DNA of 16,123 nt from JBDREF01 sp043820045 (GCA_043820045.1 JBDREF010000363.1:1-16123); one strand, 5' to 3'. Shown: positions 1 through 7,697, counted from the first letter of the stretch. The notes: generated by a model not told the origin, from the letters alone. Translations and numbers: made by a program.

Positions 1-2
1 GA

Positions 3-119
3 GCGAAAATGCTCCAGCCGGAGGACATTGCCGCCTGCGTGGTGGCAGTTGCCAAGCTGCCGGACCGGGCCGTAGTTCCGGAACTGGTAATAACACCGCC
101 ACATATGATGGTCGGCTGA
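3..119 (+). CDS. C-terminal end of a short-chain dehydrogenase/reductase (SDR), partial
   Basis: The window opens inside an open frame whose last 38 residues include QPEDIAACVVAVAKLP and then PELVITP before a TGA. This is the familiar tail of classical SDR oxidoreductases: a Q-PEDIA-VV helix followed by a short strand ending in I-x-P. The Rossmann fold, the catalytic Tyr-Lys and the start all lie upstream of the window, so cofactor and substrate cannot be read. It ends only 42 nt before the mutarotase start and is on the same strand, so it may be the preceding gene of the same sugar-catabolism operon. Family assignment is fairly safe; function is unknown. Confidence 0.7.
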   Translation, partial: AKMLQPEDIAACVVAVAKLPDRAVVPELVITPPHMMVG

Positions 120-149
120 TATCTCTTGGATAATCGGCAAGTACATTGT

Positions 150-154
150 GAGGG
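150..154 (+). promoter_or_regulatory. Shine-Dalgarno site deciding the mutarotase start
   Basis: GAGGG lies 7 nt before the ATG at 162. An in-frame TTG at 126 would add 12 residues but has no such site, and the ATG puts a clean signal peptide at the N-terminus. The ATG is therefore preferred. Confidence 0.6.
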
Positions 155-161
155 CTGCGAT

Positions 162-1292
162 ATGGCTAAATATCGGATTTGTCGGTGTGTATTACTGGCA
201 GTCATCTGGTTGGGCCAGGGAAATGCCGTTGGCAGGTCGGTCGGCTTGGAGGTGACACAGGAGCCGTTCGGTCAGATGGCCGACGGCCTGAAGGTCATTA
301 GCTACGAGTTGAAGAGTGCCCAAGGGCTGCGTGCGAAAGTCATTGACTACGGGGCTATTCTGGTATCGCTTGAAGTGCCGGATCGCGACGGCAAATCGGC
401 CGACATAGTACTTGGCTTCGATGACTTAGACTCTTATATCGGGAGAAGTCCTCTCTTTGGGGCCACGGTCGGGCGCTACGCCAACCGCATCGCAGGCGCC
501 GGCTTCGTGCTCGACGGCGTCGAACATAAGCTGACTGCCAATTCCGGCAAGAATCACATCCACGGCGGGGCGAGCAAACGATTCGACAAAGTCATGTGGC
601 AAGGTCGCCCGTTCCAGAACAACGAAGAGGCCGGCGTGCGACTGACTTATCGAAGCGCCGATGGCGACGAAGGCTTTCCGGGCAATCTCGACTGCACTGT
701 GACTTATTCCCTGACCAAAGACAACGAGTTGAAGATACGCTACGAGGCGACGACGGACAAGCCCACGATTGTCAACCTCACCAACCACAGCTACTTCAAT
801 CTCGCCGGGGCGGGTGCTGGAGACGTCCTTAGTCACCAAGTGATGATCAACGCCGACTACTATACCCCTGCGGACGAGGCATTGATCCCGACGGGTGAGA
901 TTCTCAGTGTTAAGAATACGCCGCTGAATTTCACCGAACTGAAAACAATCGGAGCAAGAATCGCCGAACTTACGCAGACGCGAGGGTATGATCACAACTA
1001 TGTTCTCAAGAATTCCGGAGGTTCGCTTGTGCTTGCCGCCCGGGTATATGAGCCTCAGAGCGGCCGGGTAATGGAAGTGCACACGACCGAACCGGGAATG
1101 CAGTTCTACACTGCAAACGGCATGAAAGGGCTCAAAGGCAAAGGCGGCAAGGTCTATGAGAGGCACTATGGTTTTTGCCTCGAGACTGAGCATTTTCCGG
1201 ATTCGCCCAACAAGCCGCATTTTCCATCTGTCGTGTTGCGGCCGGGTGCTAAGTACGCTACCATAACAGTATTAGCGTTCTCGACACGTTAG
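162..1292 (+). CDS. galM: Secreted aldose 1-epimerase (galactose mutarotase)
   Basis: This enzyme should interconvert alpha and beta anomers of free aldoses. The 376-residue product carries the GalM signatures in order: NRIAGA followed by KNHIHGG (H132, H134), NLTNHSYFNLAG with the catalytic His at H209, PTG, YDHNYVL (D277), TEPGMQFYT, and LETEHFPDSPN with the likely catalytic Glu at E341, ending in the usual VVLRPG segment. The first ~25 residues (MAKYRICRC, then a hydrophobic run to about GNA) look like a Sec signal peptide, so the enzyme probably acts in the periplasm. E. coli GalM is cytoplasmic, but exported mutarotases are common in polysaccharide degraders. The start is the ATG at 162, chosen over the upstream TTG at 126. 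It follows the SDR gene by 42 nt. Family is secure; sugar specificity is not readable. Confidence 0.93.
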   Translation: MAKYRICRCVLLAVIWLGQGNAVGRSVGLEVTQEPFGQMADGLKVISYELKSAQGLRAKVIDYGAILVSLEVPDRDGKSADIVLGFDDLDSYIGRSPLFGATVGRYANRIAGAGFVLDGVEHKLTANSGKNHIHGGASKRFDKVMWQGRPFQNNEEAGVRLTYRSADGDEGFPGNLDCTVTYSLTKDNELKIRYEATTDKPTIVNLTNHSYFNLAGAGAGDVLSHQVMINADYYTPADEALIPTGEILSVKNTPLNFTELKTIGARIAELTQTRGYDHNYVLKNSGGSLVLAARVYEPQSGRVMEVHTTEPGMQFYTANGMKGLKGKGGKVYERHYGFCLETEHFPDSPNKPHFPSVVLRPGAKYATITVLAFSTR

Positions 1293-1375
1293 GTATATGC
1301 CGGCAGCAGTTGTCTCGATTCGGCCGGAACTGATAGAGTAATCGAACAGGGTATTTTGCACGATCCGGTTTTGAC

Positions 1376-1380
1376 GAGGG
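1376..1380 (+). promoter_or_regulatory. Shine-Dalgarno site deciding the oxidoreductase start
   Basis: GAGGG sits 8 nt before the ATG at 1389. It argues against the upstream in-frame TTG at 1356, and the ATG places the twin-arginine motif near the N-terminus. Confidence 0.6.
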
Positions 1381-1388
1381 CAAGACAA

Positions 1389-2852
1389 ATGAGCGGATTG
1401 ACGCGCAGAGGCTTCATTAAGAACTTGACGGCTGCCGCCGTCTGTGCCGGCTCGCCCTTCACGGCGTCTGCACCGGCCGCATCAAAGGTGCGAGGGGCGA
1501 ACGACGACATTCGCCTGGCCATAGTGGGCCTTCGCAAGAAAGGCAAGGAGCATCTCGACATATTCCCGAAGGTGCCCGGCGTTCGCATTGTTGCGCTCTG
1601 CGATGTGGATACCGAATTCCTTGATGTCGAGGCTCAGAAATTCAAGGACCGCAATGAGAAAGTAGCCAGATATGTTGACTACCGCAAGCTGCTCGAAGAT
1701 AAGGACATCGACGCCGTTGTCATCGTCACGCCCGATCACTGGCATGCTCTGATGACGGTATGGGCCTGCCAAGCTGGCAAGGACGTCTATGTGGAGAAAC
1801 CGCTCTCTCACAGCATCTGGGAAGGGCGAAAGATGGTTCAGGCCGCTCGCAGATATAACCGTATCGTGCAGACCGGCTCGCAGGACCGCTCCGATGTCGG
1901 CCTGCTGGCGACCGCCGAGTACATCAAACAGGGCAACTTAGGTAAAATCAAGCTCATCCGGGCGATAAGCTACAACCTTCGCGAGAGTATCGGCCGAGTC
2001 AACGGGCCGCAACCGATCCCGGCGTCGGTGGACTACGACCTTTTCCAGGGACCGGCTTCTCTGGTGCCCCTGATGCGTCAGAACCTGCACTATGACTGGC
2101 ACTGGTTCTGGGATACCGGGACCGGCGAGGTCGGCAATCTCGGCGCTCACAATCTGGACGAGAGCAGATGGATGATTGGCCAACAGGATATTGCCCCGAG
2201 CGTCATCACCATTGCCGGGCGCGTCGGCATGGATGATGACGGGCAAACCCCTAACACGCAGATCAGTTACTTTGACTATAAGCCGGCCCCTATGATTTAC
2301 GAGGTGCGCGGCTTGCGGCGGCGCAGGGACCTGCGCGCCGGAGAGCACTTTAAGGGGACAAATTTCGGCATGGTGATCCACTGCGAGGGGGGCTATTTCG
2401 CCGGCGGAAGAGGCGGCGGCTGGGCGTACGATAACGACGGCAAGAGGATCAAGCAGTTCCCCGGCGACGGTGGCATCGAACATCAGGCTAACTTCATACA
2501 GGCAGTCAGAAGCCGCAAAGTCAGCGACTTGCGAGCCGATGTTCTCGAAGGTCACGTTTCTGCCGTACTATGCCACATGGCCAACATATCTTATCGAATC
2601 GGACGCACGGAGCCTCCCGAAAGAATCGCCGAAGAGATTGCCGGAAACAGTCACCTGGCGGAGGCGTTCGAGCGCTGTGTGGAACATCTAAGAGCTAACG
2701 AAGTGGACCTTGGACGAGAACCTCTGACCGTTGGACCTTCCCTTTCGTTCGATAAGGAAAGCGAGCAATTTACAGGTCAGTTCAGCGAGTTTGCAAACAT
2801 GTTCCTTCGCCGGAATTACCGCGAGCCGTTCGTGGTGCCGGACGAAGTGTGA
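1389..2852 (+). CDS. Tat-exported Gfo/Idh/MocA-family oxidoreductase
   Basis: This is a predicted NAD(P)-dependent sugar oxidoreductase of 487 residues. The N-terminus has a twin-arginine signal (LTRRGFIKN, then an Ala-rich stretch to about residue 30), so the folded, cofactor-loaded protein is probably exported. The Rossmann domain begins with IRLAIVGLRKKGKEH. This is a G-x-R-x-x-G variant of the nucleotide loop, and CDVD ends beta-2. The family lysine is in VEKPLSH (E136-K137-P138). The C-terminal substrate domain holds HYDWHWFWDTGTGEVGNLGAH with H254 and D257, typical of the bacterial-type C-terminal domain found in planctomycete and Bacteroidetes homologues. It sits 96 nt after galM and 78 nt before the TIM-barrel gene, a pairing seen often in such genomes. 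Such proteins oxidise sugar hydroxyls in several pathways; substrate unknown. A GH109-type glycosidase role is less likely. Confidence 0.9.
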   Translation: MSGLTRRGFIKNLTAAAVCAGSPFTASAPAASKVRGANDDIRLAIVGLRKKGKEHLDIFPKVPGVRIVALCDVDTEFLDVEAQKFKDRNEKVARYVDYRKLLEDKDIDAVVIVTPDHWHALMTVWACQAGKDVYVEKPLSHSIWEGRKMVQAARRYNRIVQTGSQDRSDVGLLATAEYIKQGNLGKIKLIRAISYNLRESIGRVNGPQPIPASVDYDLFQGPASLVPLMRQNLHYDWHWFWDTGTGEVGNLGAHNLDESRWMIGQQDIAPSVITIAGRVGMDDDGQTPNTQISYFDYKPAPMIYEVRGLRRRRDLRAGEHFKGTNFGMVIHCEGGYFAGGRGGGWAYDNDGKRIKQFPGDGGIEHQANFIQAVRSRKVSDLRADVLEGHVSAVLCHMANISYRIGRTEPPERIAEEIAGNSHLAEAFERCVEHLRANEVDLGREPLTVGPSLSFDKESEQFTGQFSEFANMFLRRNYREPFVVPDEV

Positions 2853-2914
2853 TGGTTCTACTATGTGGGCCGAGCCGCCCGGAGTGTAGTTTCTTTCCGA
2901 ACGGCTTGGAATTT

Positions 2915-2920
2915 GAGAGG
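2915..2920 (+). promoter_or_regulatory. Shine-Dalgarno site supporting a GTG start
   Basis: GAGAGG lies 10 nt before the GTG at 2931. The ATG at 2921 is in another frame, and the earlier in-frame GTG at 2865 would bury the twin-arginine motif behind 22 extra residues. The GTG at 2931 is therefore the preferred start. Confidence 0.55.
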
Positions 2921-2930
2921 ATGCCGAAAA

Positions 2931-3998
2931 GTGAATCGCAGAGATATGCTTTACTCGATCGCGGCTTCATTGGCGACGGCGGCCGTTGGGGATATCACGA
3001 GGGTATCTGCCGCCGCAGATGCCGACAAAACGCGGCTTGGAATCGCCCAATTCTCCTACAACATTCGACTCGGTGCGCAGCGGTCGGGCCGGGTAGAGGG
3101 GCAGCTTGAAGATCCCTTGAACTTCCTCGAATATTGTCATGCGATTGGCGCCGGCGGCATTCAAACGAACATAGGCGTGCGAGACCGGGACTACGCGGCT
3201 TCACTTCGCCGCAAGGCCGAAGCGTACGATATGGTCGTCGAGGGCTCGGGGTCTTTGCCGAAGGATCAGTCGGACGTCGAGAGATTCGAGGCGGTATTGC
3301 AGACGGCCAAACAGGCCGGAGCGAAAGTCATCCGCTTCGCGATGGGCGGGCGGCGCTACGAGCAGTTCACCAGGGCCGAGCAGTTCCATGCGTTCGCGGC
3401 CAGTGCCCGCAAATCGCTGCAATTAGCCGAGCCGGCGGCGGCCCGGCATGGCATGCGGCTGGCGATTGAGAACCACAAAGACTGGCGAGTTGACCAAATG
3501 CTCGATCTGCTCAGGACCATCGGCAGCGAATACGTCGGCGTCTGCCTCGACATGAACAACAGCGTTGCGCTGCTCGAAGACCCGATGGCGGTCGTCGAGG
3601 CGTATGCACCTTACAGCTTTTCTGCTCACATCAAAGACATGGCCGTGGCCGAATACGAAGATGGCTTCCTTCTTGCCGATGTCCCGCTCGGTCAGGGTCT
3701 GCTCGACCTGCCGAAGATCGTTGCTATCCTGCGCAAGGCAAATCCTGAGATTCGGTTCAGCCTGGAGATGGCGACGCGGGATGCCCTGAAGGTCCCGTGC
3801 CTGACGGAGGCGTATTGGGCGACATTTGCTGACGTGCCAGGCTCGGACCTGGCTCGTACTCTGCGATTTGTCCGCGTCAATGCATCGCCGGATAAGCTGC
3901 CGAAGGTCGATCACTTGCCGTTGGATGTGCGGATCAAGCTCGAAGATGACAATATCAGAAAATGCCTCGCCTTTGCGAAAGAGCACCTGAATCTGTAA
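2931..3998 (+). CDS. Tat-exported xylose-isomerase-like TIM-barrel protein (sugar isomerase/epimerase or lyase family)
   Basis: The product has 355 residues and belongs to the xylose isomerase-like TIM-barrel (AP endonuclease 2) superfamily. The expected metal ligands appear at barrel strand ends: E180 in LAIENHKD, D207 in VCLDMNN, H233 in SAHIKDM and E279 in SLEMA. The N-terminus NRRDMLYSIAASLATAA resembles a Tat signal ending near VSAAADA, so the mature enzyme is probably periplasmic. That makes a purely cytosolic hydroxypyruvate or xylose isomerase role unlikely. It directly follows the exported Gfo/Idh/MocA gene and precedes the permease by 30 nt. Related TIM-barrel proteins have been linked to isomerisation, epimerisation and cleavage of 3-keto-glycosides. 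Which of these applies here is inference. The GTG start at 2931 is chosen from the ribosome site and the signal. Confidence 0.85.
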   Translation: MNRRDMLYSIAASLATAAVGDITRVSAAADADKTRLGIAQFSYNIRLGAQRSGRVEGQLEDPLNFLEYCHAIGAGGIQTNIGVRDRDYAASLRRKAEAYDMVVEGSGSLPKDQSDVERFEAVLQTAKQAGAKVIRFAMGGRRYEQFTRAEQFHAFAASARKSLQLAEPAAARHGMRLAIENHKDWRVDQMLDLLRTIGSEYVGVCLDMNNSVALLEDPMAVVEAYAPYSFSAHIKDMAVAEYEDGFLLADVPLGQGLLDLPKIVAILRKANPEIRFSLEMATRDALKVPCLTEAYWATFADVPGSDLARTLRFVRVNASPDKLPKVDHLPLDVRIKLEDDNIRKCLAFAKEHLNL

Positions 3999-4028
3999 AC
4001 AAACAATTAGCAGCAGGAGAGAAAGAAG

Positions 4029-5402
4029 ATGTTGAACCCGGTCGTCATATTGATTATTGGCGTCGTCTTACTTATCGCGATGATTCTCGTGTTACGTCTG
4101 AATGCCTTTGTCGCTCTGATCACATCGGCGATGGTCATAAGCCTGCTCTCGCCCGGCGACTTTGCCGACAAGATCGCTCGCGTAGGAAAGGAATTCGGCT
4201 CGGTCGCCGGAAGTATCGGCATAGTCATAGCCCTGGCTGCTATCATCGGCAAGTGCATGATGGACAGTGGCGCCGCTGACCGCATCGTCAGGTCGTTCCT
4301 CAATGTCCTGGGCGAGAAACGAGCATCCACCGCGCTGATGCTAAGCGGCTTTGTGCTCTCAGTCCCGGTCTTCTTCGATACAGTCTTTTACTTATTAGTG
4401 CCGTTAGCTCGCTCGCTCTGGTCGAGAACACGCAAAAATTACGTCCTGTACCTAACGGCAATCGTCGCCGGCGCCGGAATCACTCATACCCTTGTCCCGC
4501 CGACGCCGGGCCCTCTGTTTATGGCGAGCGAGCTTAAGATCGACGTCGGCCTGATGATGATAATGGGTCTGGCCGTCGGTCTGCCTACGGCGTTTCTCGG
4601 CGTAGTAGTGTGCAGGATAGTCAATCACTTCGTCGATATTCCCATGCGTCCCTATGCCGGCCAGGCCGAACCGGAGTCGCTCGACGACGACCAGCTCCCG
4701 CCGTTTTGGATTTCATTCGCCCCAATTGCTCTGCCGGTGATTCTGATTTCTCTCAACACGGTTACAAAAGCGGTCGGCGCGGCCGAATCGGTGACGCGGG
4801 TCGCGGCTGTTCTGGGTCATCGTGACATGGCGCTGCTGCTCGCGGCTGTTCTGGCGATGTTTGTACTGGTCCGCAATCGCAAATTGTCGTTCAGGGATTT
4901 GGCCGCGAGGACCGAGACCGCCCTGATGAGCGGCGGGATCATAATTCTGATCACGGCTGCCGGCGGCGCGTTCGGCGCGATGCTGCGAGCGGCTGGAATC
5001 AAGGACTGGCTCCAGGAATTGCTCGGCGTCCAGGGCCAGGCTGTTGGTCTGGTGATGCTGCTGATGGCCTTCGGTGTGGCCGTCATGATGAAGTTCGCTC
5101 AGGGCTCGGGCACCGTCTCGATGATAACAACCGTCTCGATATTTGCCGCCATGGGCGTCTCGCCCGAGATGCTTGGCTGCCATACGGTGTATCTTGCGAT
5201 GGCAATCGGAAGCGGTTCGCTGGTCGGCGACTGGATGAACAACAGCGGCTTCTGGATCTTCTCGCGGATGGGCGGTCTGACCGAAGTGGAAACGCTCAAA
5301 TCCTGGACCATCGTAACCGCGGCACTCGGACTGATAGGCCTCGGATTCACGCTTGCCTTTGCGTATTTCCTGCCCATGATGCCCGCGGCGGCAGGGGCGT
5401 AG
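4029..5402 (+). CDS. GntP-family gluconate/sugar-acid:H+ symporter
   Basis: The 457-residue product is a polytopic inner-membrane protein with about 12 or more hydrophobic segments from residue 2 onward. GntP-family landmarks are visible: LRLNAFVALI near residues 20-30, the GIVIALAAIIGKCMMDSGAA segment with the following RIVRSFLNVLGEKRA, SVPVFFDTVFYLLVPLA, GAGITHTLVPPTPGP, and near the end AMAIGSGSLVGDWMNNSGFW. Characterised members (GntP, GntT, IdnT, about 440 residues) import gluconate, idonate or glycerate with protons. This suggests uptake of a sugar acid, in line with GarR encoded nearby. AGGAGA lies 8 nt before the ATG. The gene ends 4 nt from the stop of the opposing garR with no obvious terminator hairpin between. 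The exact substrate cannot be read. Confidence 0.93.
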   Translation: MLNPVVILIIGVVLLIAMILVLRLNAFVALITSAMVISLLSPGDFADKIARVGKEFGSVAGSIGIVIALAAIIGKCMMDSGAADRIVRSFLNVLGEKRASTALMLSGFVLSVPVFFDTVFYLLVPLARSLWSRTRKNYVLYLTAIVAGAGITHTLVPPTPGPLFMASELKIDVGLMMIMGLAVGLPTAFLGVVVCRIVNHFVDIPMRPYAGQAEPESLDDDQLPPFWISFAPIALPVILISLNTVTKAVGAAESVTRVAAVLGHRDMALLLAAVLAMFVLVRNRKLSFRDLAARTETALMSGGIIILITAAGGAFGAMLRAAGIKDWLQELLGVQGQAVGLVMLLMAFGVAVMMKFAQGSGTVSMITTVSIFAAMGVSPEMLGCHTVYLAMAIGSGSLVGDWMNNSGFWIFSRMGGLTEVETLKSWTIVTAALGLIGLGFTLAFAYFLPMMPAAAGA

Positions 5403-5406
5403 CGCG

Positions 5407-6297
5407 TTATTGCTTTCTGACTTGGACCTTGGCCAGCTTCTCGTAGAACTGAATGATTCCGCCGTGGTCGTCGCCGCCTTTGCCGTCCACTTTCAACGCC
5501 TGCATGACCTCCATCACCGCGCTGGAGAGCGGAACCGGAACTCCAACCTCATGGGCGGTATCCAGTGCGTTCGCCAGGTCCTTGATGTGCAGCTCGATGC
5601 GAAATCCGGGCTTGAAGTTGCCTTCCAATACGAGCGGCATCTTTGCATTCAGGACCGTGCTGCCGGCAAGTCCTCCGCGAATCGCCTGAAAGACCTTCTC
5701 CGGATCGACGCCCGCCTTGGCCGCCAGGACCATCGCCTCCGACATCGCCGCAATGTTCAGCGCAACTATGATTTGATTGGCTAATTTGGTCATGTTGCCG
5801 CTTCCGATTTCTCCCACTCGCGTCACGGAGGCCCCCATTACGGCCAGAATATCCTTGACCTCATCGAACGTATCCTGCGGCCCACCGACCATGACTGCAA
5901 GCGTGCCATCGACGGCTTTGGGCTCGCCGCCGCTCACCGGAGCATCGAGCACGACCATGCCTTTTTCCTTCGCTCTCTCCGATACTTCCTTGCTCGCCGC
6001 AGGTGCTATGGAACTCATATCGACAAGGATAGTGCCCGGCTTGGCCCCGTCCAGAACTCCGTCGGCGCCCAGCACCGCCTCCTTGACCTCCGGCGAATTG
6101 GGCAGCATAGTGATAACTACTTCGCTCTTGGCGGCGACTTCTTTGCACGAGCAGCCTGCCTTTGCTCCGGCGGCGACAACTTCATCAATCCTATCGGGCA
6201 CGATGTCGTAAATCGTCAGCGAGTAGCCCGCCTTGAGCAGATTCTTCGCCATGGGCTTTCCCATTATCCCTAATCCGATAAATCCAATCTTCTTCAT
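5407..6297 (-). CDS. garR: 2-hydroxy-3-oxopropionate (tartronate semialdehyde) reductase
   Basis: The enzyme reduces tartronate semialdehyde to D-glycerate with NAD(P)H in the cytoplasm, the last dedicated step of glucarate/galactarate and glyoxylate catabolism. The 296-residue product matches the beta-hydroxyacid dehydrogenase family along its whole length: the nucleotide motif GFIGLGIMGKPM (residues 5-16), ITMLPNSP (62-69), the substrate loop DAPVSGGEPKA (118-128), GSGNMTKLANQ with catalytic Lys K171, and KDLANALD (239-246). These segments are strikingly like E. coli GarR/GlxR rather than 3-hydroxyisobutyrate or sulfolactaldehyde reductases. AAAGG lies 7 nt before the ATG. It is the last gene of a minus-strand run, 43 nt after the transaldolase-like gene, and converges on the permease gene. 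No aldarate dehydratase, 5-keto-4-deoxyglucarate aldolase or glyoxylate carboligase is in the window. Confidence 0.94.
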   Translation of the reverse strand: MKKIGFIGLGIMGKPMAKNLLKAGYSLTIYDIVPDRIDEVVAAGAKAGCSCKEVAAKSEVVITMLPNSPEVKEAVLGADGVLDGAKPGTILVDMSSIAPAASKEVSERAKEKGMVVLDAPVSGGEPKAVDGTLAVMVGGPQDTFDEVKDILAVMGASVTRVGEIGSGNMTKLANQIIVALNIAAMSEAMVLAAKAGVDPEKVFQAIRGGLAGSTVLNAKMPLVLEGNFKPGFRIELHIKDLANALDTAHEVGVPVPLSSAVMEVMQALKVDGKGGDDHGGIIQFYEKLAKVQVRKQ

Positions 6298-6340
6298 CGC
6301 AAAACCTTTCCCTGTGATTCTGTCGTTTGATTCCTACAAA

Positions 6341-7396
6341 TCATCCGTGCTGGAAATTCTCCAGCAATTTCCAGCCAACTTCGTAGAACTGAGTCAGCGT
6401 CCTTTGTGTCACTCCATACGTAATGAATTCCTCGGGTGTCATCGCATCCGGCTCGAAGGCACGAACAAACTCGCCCAGCGCACAGAGCCTCTCAATAACC
6501 GGCCGAGGTATCTCGCGGTCGATTCGCTCCTCGCAGGCCAGCTCGCCCCCAGGGGGATCGTCGGACACAAGCATTTGCTGATAAGGCGGAGCGATAGACA
6601 TGATCACTTCGGCGCCCGCCAATTCCGTCATGTGGTAAGTGCCCCTCAGGGCTGCGACAATCAAAGTTGCCTCGTAGTGCCGCCGCTTGTAAATCGAATA
6701 GGCGCGCTTGGTCACGGCCAGACCCGCCTGACGAATATCCGATTCGCTCACGTCTGCTTTTCGGTCGTGCGCTATGTCTCTTAGGTAATCGTCCAGCCGC
6801 CCGATCATAATCACGGCAAAGCACCTGCCCGGCCTGGCGGCGTTGCTCCTGGCTCGCTGCAGGCCCCGGCGGTGCCTCTCGGCGACCGCGATGACCTGAG
6901 GCACAGTGTAACTTATCGTCAGCGTGGCGGTGATTCCTTCGGCGGTACAGTCTTCGAGGACATCCAGCCCCGCAGCGGTAGCGGGCAGCTTAACCGCGAT
7001 ATTGGGCGCCCATGCGTGAAACCTTCTTGCCATCGCGAGCATGGATTGTCTGTCTGCGGCTCGTGCAGGATTGACCTGGGCGCAGACATAACCCATTCGT
7101 CCGGCGTTTTTTTCGAACTGAGGTTCGAGCTGACGGGCCGCATGCGTGATGGGTATGCTCATGAGCGCCTCGGCTTTTCTCTCGCCGGCCGGATGCTCTG
7201 AGAGCGCCTTGTTTATCTGTGCGGCCCAGGTATCCGAGTTCCTGGACAGCGCCAGATGCGCCAGATATGGATTCGTGGTAGCGCCGACGGCGCCGTTGCC
7301 GATGCCGCGCTGTAGCTCGGCCGGGTCCGCCGAATCATGCCACCACGCCGTCGAGGTGTTTTCAATTGCCCATTGCAGGTAGCTTCTATGACTCAT
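6341..7396 (-). CDS. Divergent transaldolase-family protein
   Basis: The 351-residue product belongs to the transaldolase class I aldolase family. It shows the N-terminal NTSTAWWHDSAD and GAVGATTNPYL (residues 33-44), the AVKLPAT strand with the probable Schiff-base lysine K136, and GITATLTISYTVPQ with the conserved T-x-x-S region. Later come RGTYHMTELAGAEVIMSIAPP and a closing ITYGVTQRTLTQFYEVGWKLLENF. Such enzymes move or release three-carbon ketol units from sugars or sugar phosphates. The start is the ATG at 7396, with GGGAG 6 nt upstream; a longer in-frame extension to 7624 runs through non-coding repeat and the sulfatase tail and is rejected. It lacks a signal peptide, so it acts in the cytoplasm. 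Its place between a sulfatase and garR suggests a role in the same sugar pathway, but the classical pentose-phosphate role cannot be assumed. Confidence 0.82.
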   Translation of the reverse strand: MSHRSYLQWAIENTSTAWWHDSADPAELQRGIGNGAVGATTNPYLAHLALSRNSDTWAAQINKALSEHPAGERKAEALMSIPITHAARQLEPQFEKNAGRMGYVCAQVNPARAADRQSMLAMARRFHAWAPNIAVKLPATAAGLDVLEDCTAEGITATLTISYTVPQVIAVAERHRRGLQRARSNAARPGRCFAVIMIGRLDDYLRDIAHDRKADVSESDIRQAGLAVTKRAYSIYKRRHYEATLIVAALRGTYHMTELAGAEVIMSIAPPYQQMLVSDDPPGGELACEERIDREIPRPVIERLCALGEFVRAFEPDAMTPEEFITYGVTQRTLTQFYEVGWKLLENFQHG

Positions 7397-7402
7397 TACT
7401 GA

Positions 7403-7407
7403 CTCCC
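7403..7407 (-). promoter_or_regulatory. Shine-Dalgarno site deciding the transaldolase-like start
   Basis: GGGAG on the minus strand lies 6 nt before the ATG at 7396. Family homology also begins at this ATG, so upstream in-frame codons are not used. Confidence 0.6.
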
Positions 7408-7460
7408 GAAAAATTTTCGTATAGCATATAAGTAAGAGCACCACGGGGCAAGCATTTCCT

Positions 7461-7500
7461 GAGACGGACTTGCTTCGTCCCTCGTCTCTCATCCCTCGTC
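7461..7500. repeat. Stem-loop with short direct repeats between sulfatase and transaldolase genes
   Basis: GAGACGGAC (7461-7469) pairs with GTCC (7477-7480) and GTCTC (7484-7488) across a 7-nt loop, leaving a 3-nt bulge (7481-7483). The octamer CCCTCGTC occurs at 7479-7486 and 7493-7500, 14 nt apart. No T-run follows on either side, so a classical intrinsic terminator is not supported. It may be a genomic extragenic repeat or an RNA-processing hairpin in the sulfatase-transaldolase-garR transcript. The surrounding 124-nt intergenic stretch (7397-7520) shows no gene. Confidence 0.45.
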
Positions 7501-7520
7501 CCCTGAGGCCAGACCCCCGT

Positions 7521-7697
7521 TTAGGGTAAGAGGCGGTCAGCGGGTTGCCTGGCGGGCGAGCTTTGATACCACTTTGTCCAAAGAGCTTCAAGCTGAGCAG
7601 TTCTTTCCGGATACTCCAGGGCAAGGTTCCTCAACTCAACCGGGTCGGTTTCCATGTCGTATAGTTCCCATGGCTCTTCGTCCATCTTTACAAGCTT
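7521..7697 (-). pseudogene. Detached C-terminal tail of the sulfatase, beyond an in-frame TGA
   Basis: Read in the same frame as the sulfatase, the 58 codons after its TGA continue without another stop to a TAA at 7521-7523. They encode KLVKMDEEPWELYDMETDP, then ELRNLA-EYPER, LEALW-KWY and a short loose end. This is the standard C-terminal ending of type I sulfatases (WELYD then D-x-x-E-x-x-NLA). No start codon with a ribosome site precedes it, so it is not expected to be translated alone. It shows that the ancestral or true sulfatase had about 534 residues. Confidence 0.82.

Noticed and set aside
426..1220. Antisense open frame of 264 codons inside galM
   Set aside because: galM motifs cover the whole stretch on the + strand; the antisense product shows no family features.
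1389..2852. GH109-type NAD-dependent glycosidase identity for the Gfo/Idh/MocA protein
   Set aside because: The C-terminal half has the WHWFWD and GNLGAHNLD pattern of ordinary bacterial-type Gfo/Idh/MocA proteins, and I could not see the GH109 active-site pattern.
162..7396. A sulfoquinovose (sulfo-transaldolase) pathway: mutarotase, transaldolase, hydroxyacid dehydrogenase, sulfo-sugar context
   Set aside because: The dehydrogenase has the GarR substrate loop DAPVSGGEPKA, not the loop of sulfolactaldehyde reductase. No sulfoquinovosidase of family GH31 or sulfonate exporter is present, and the sulfatase cuts sulfate esters rather than sulfonates.
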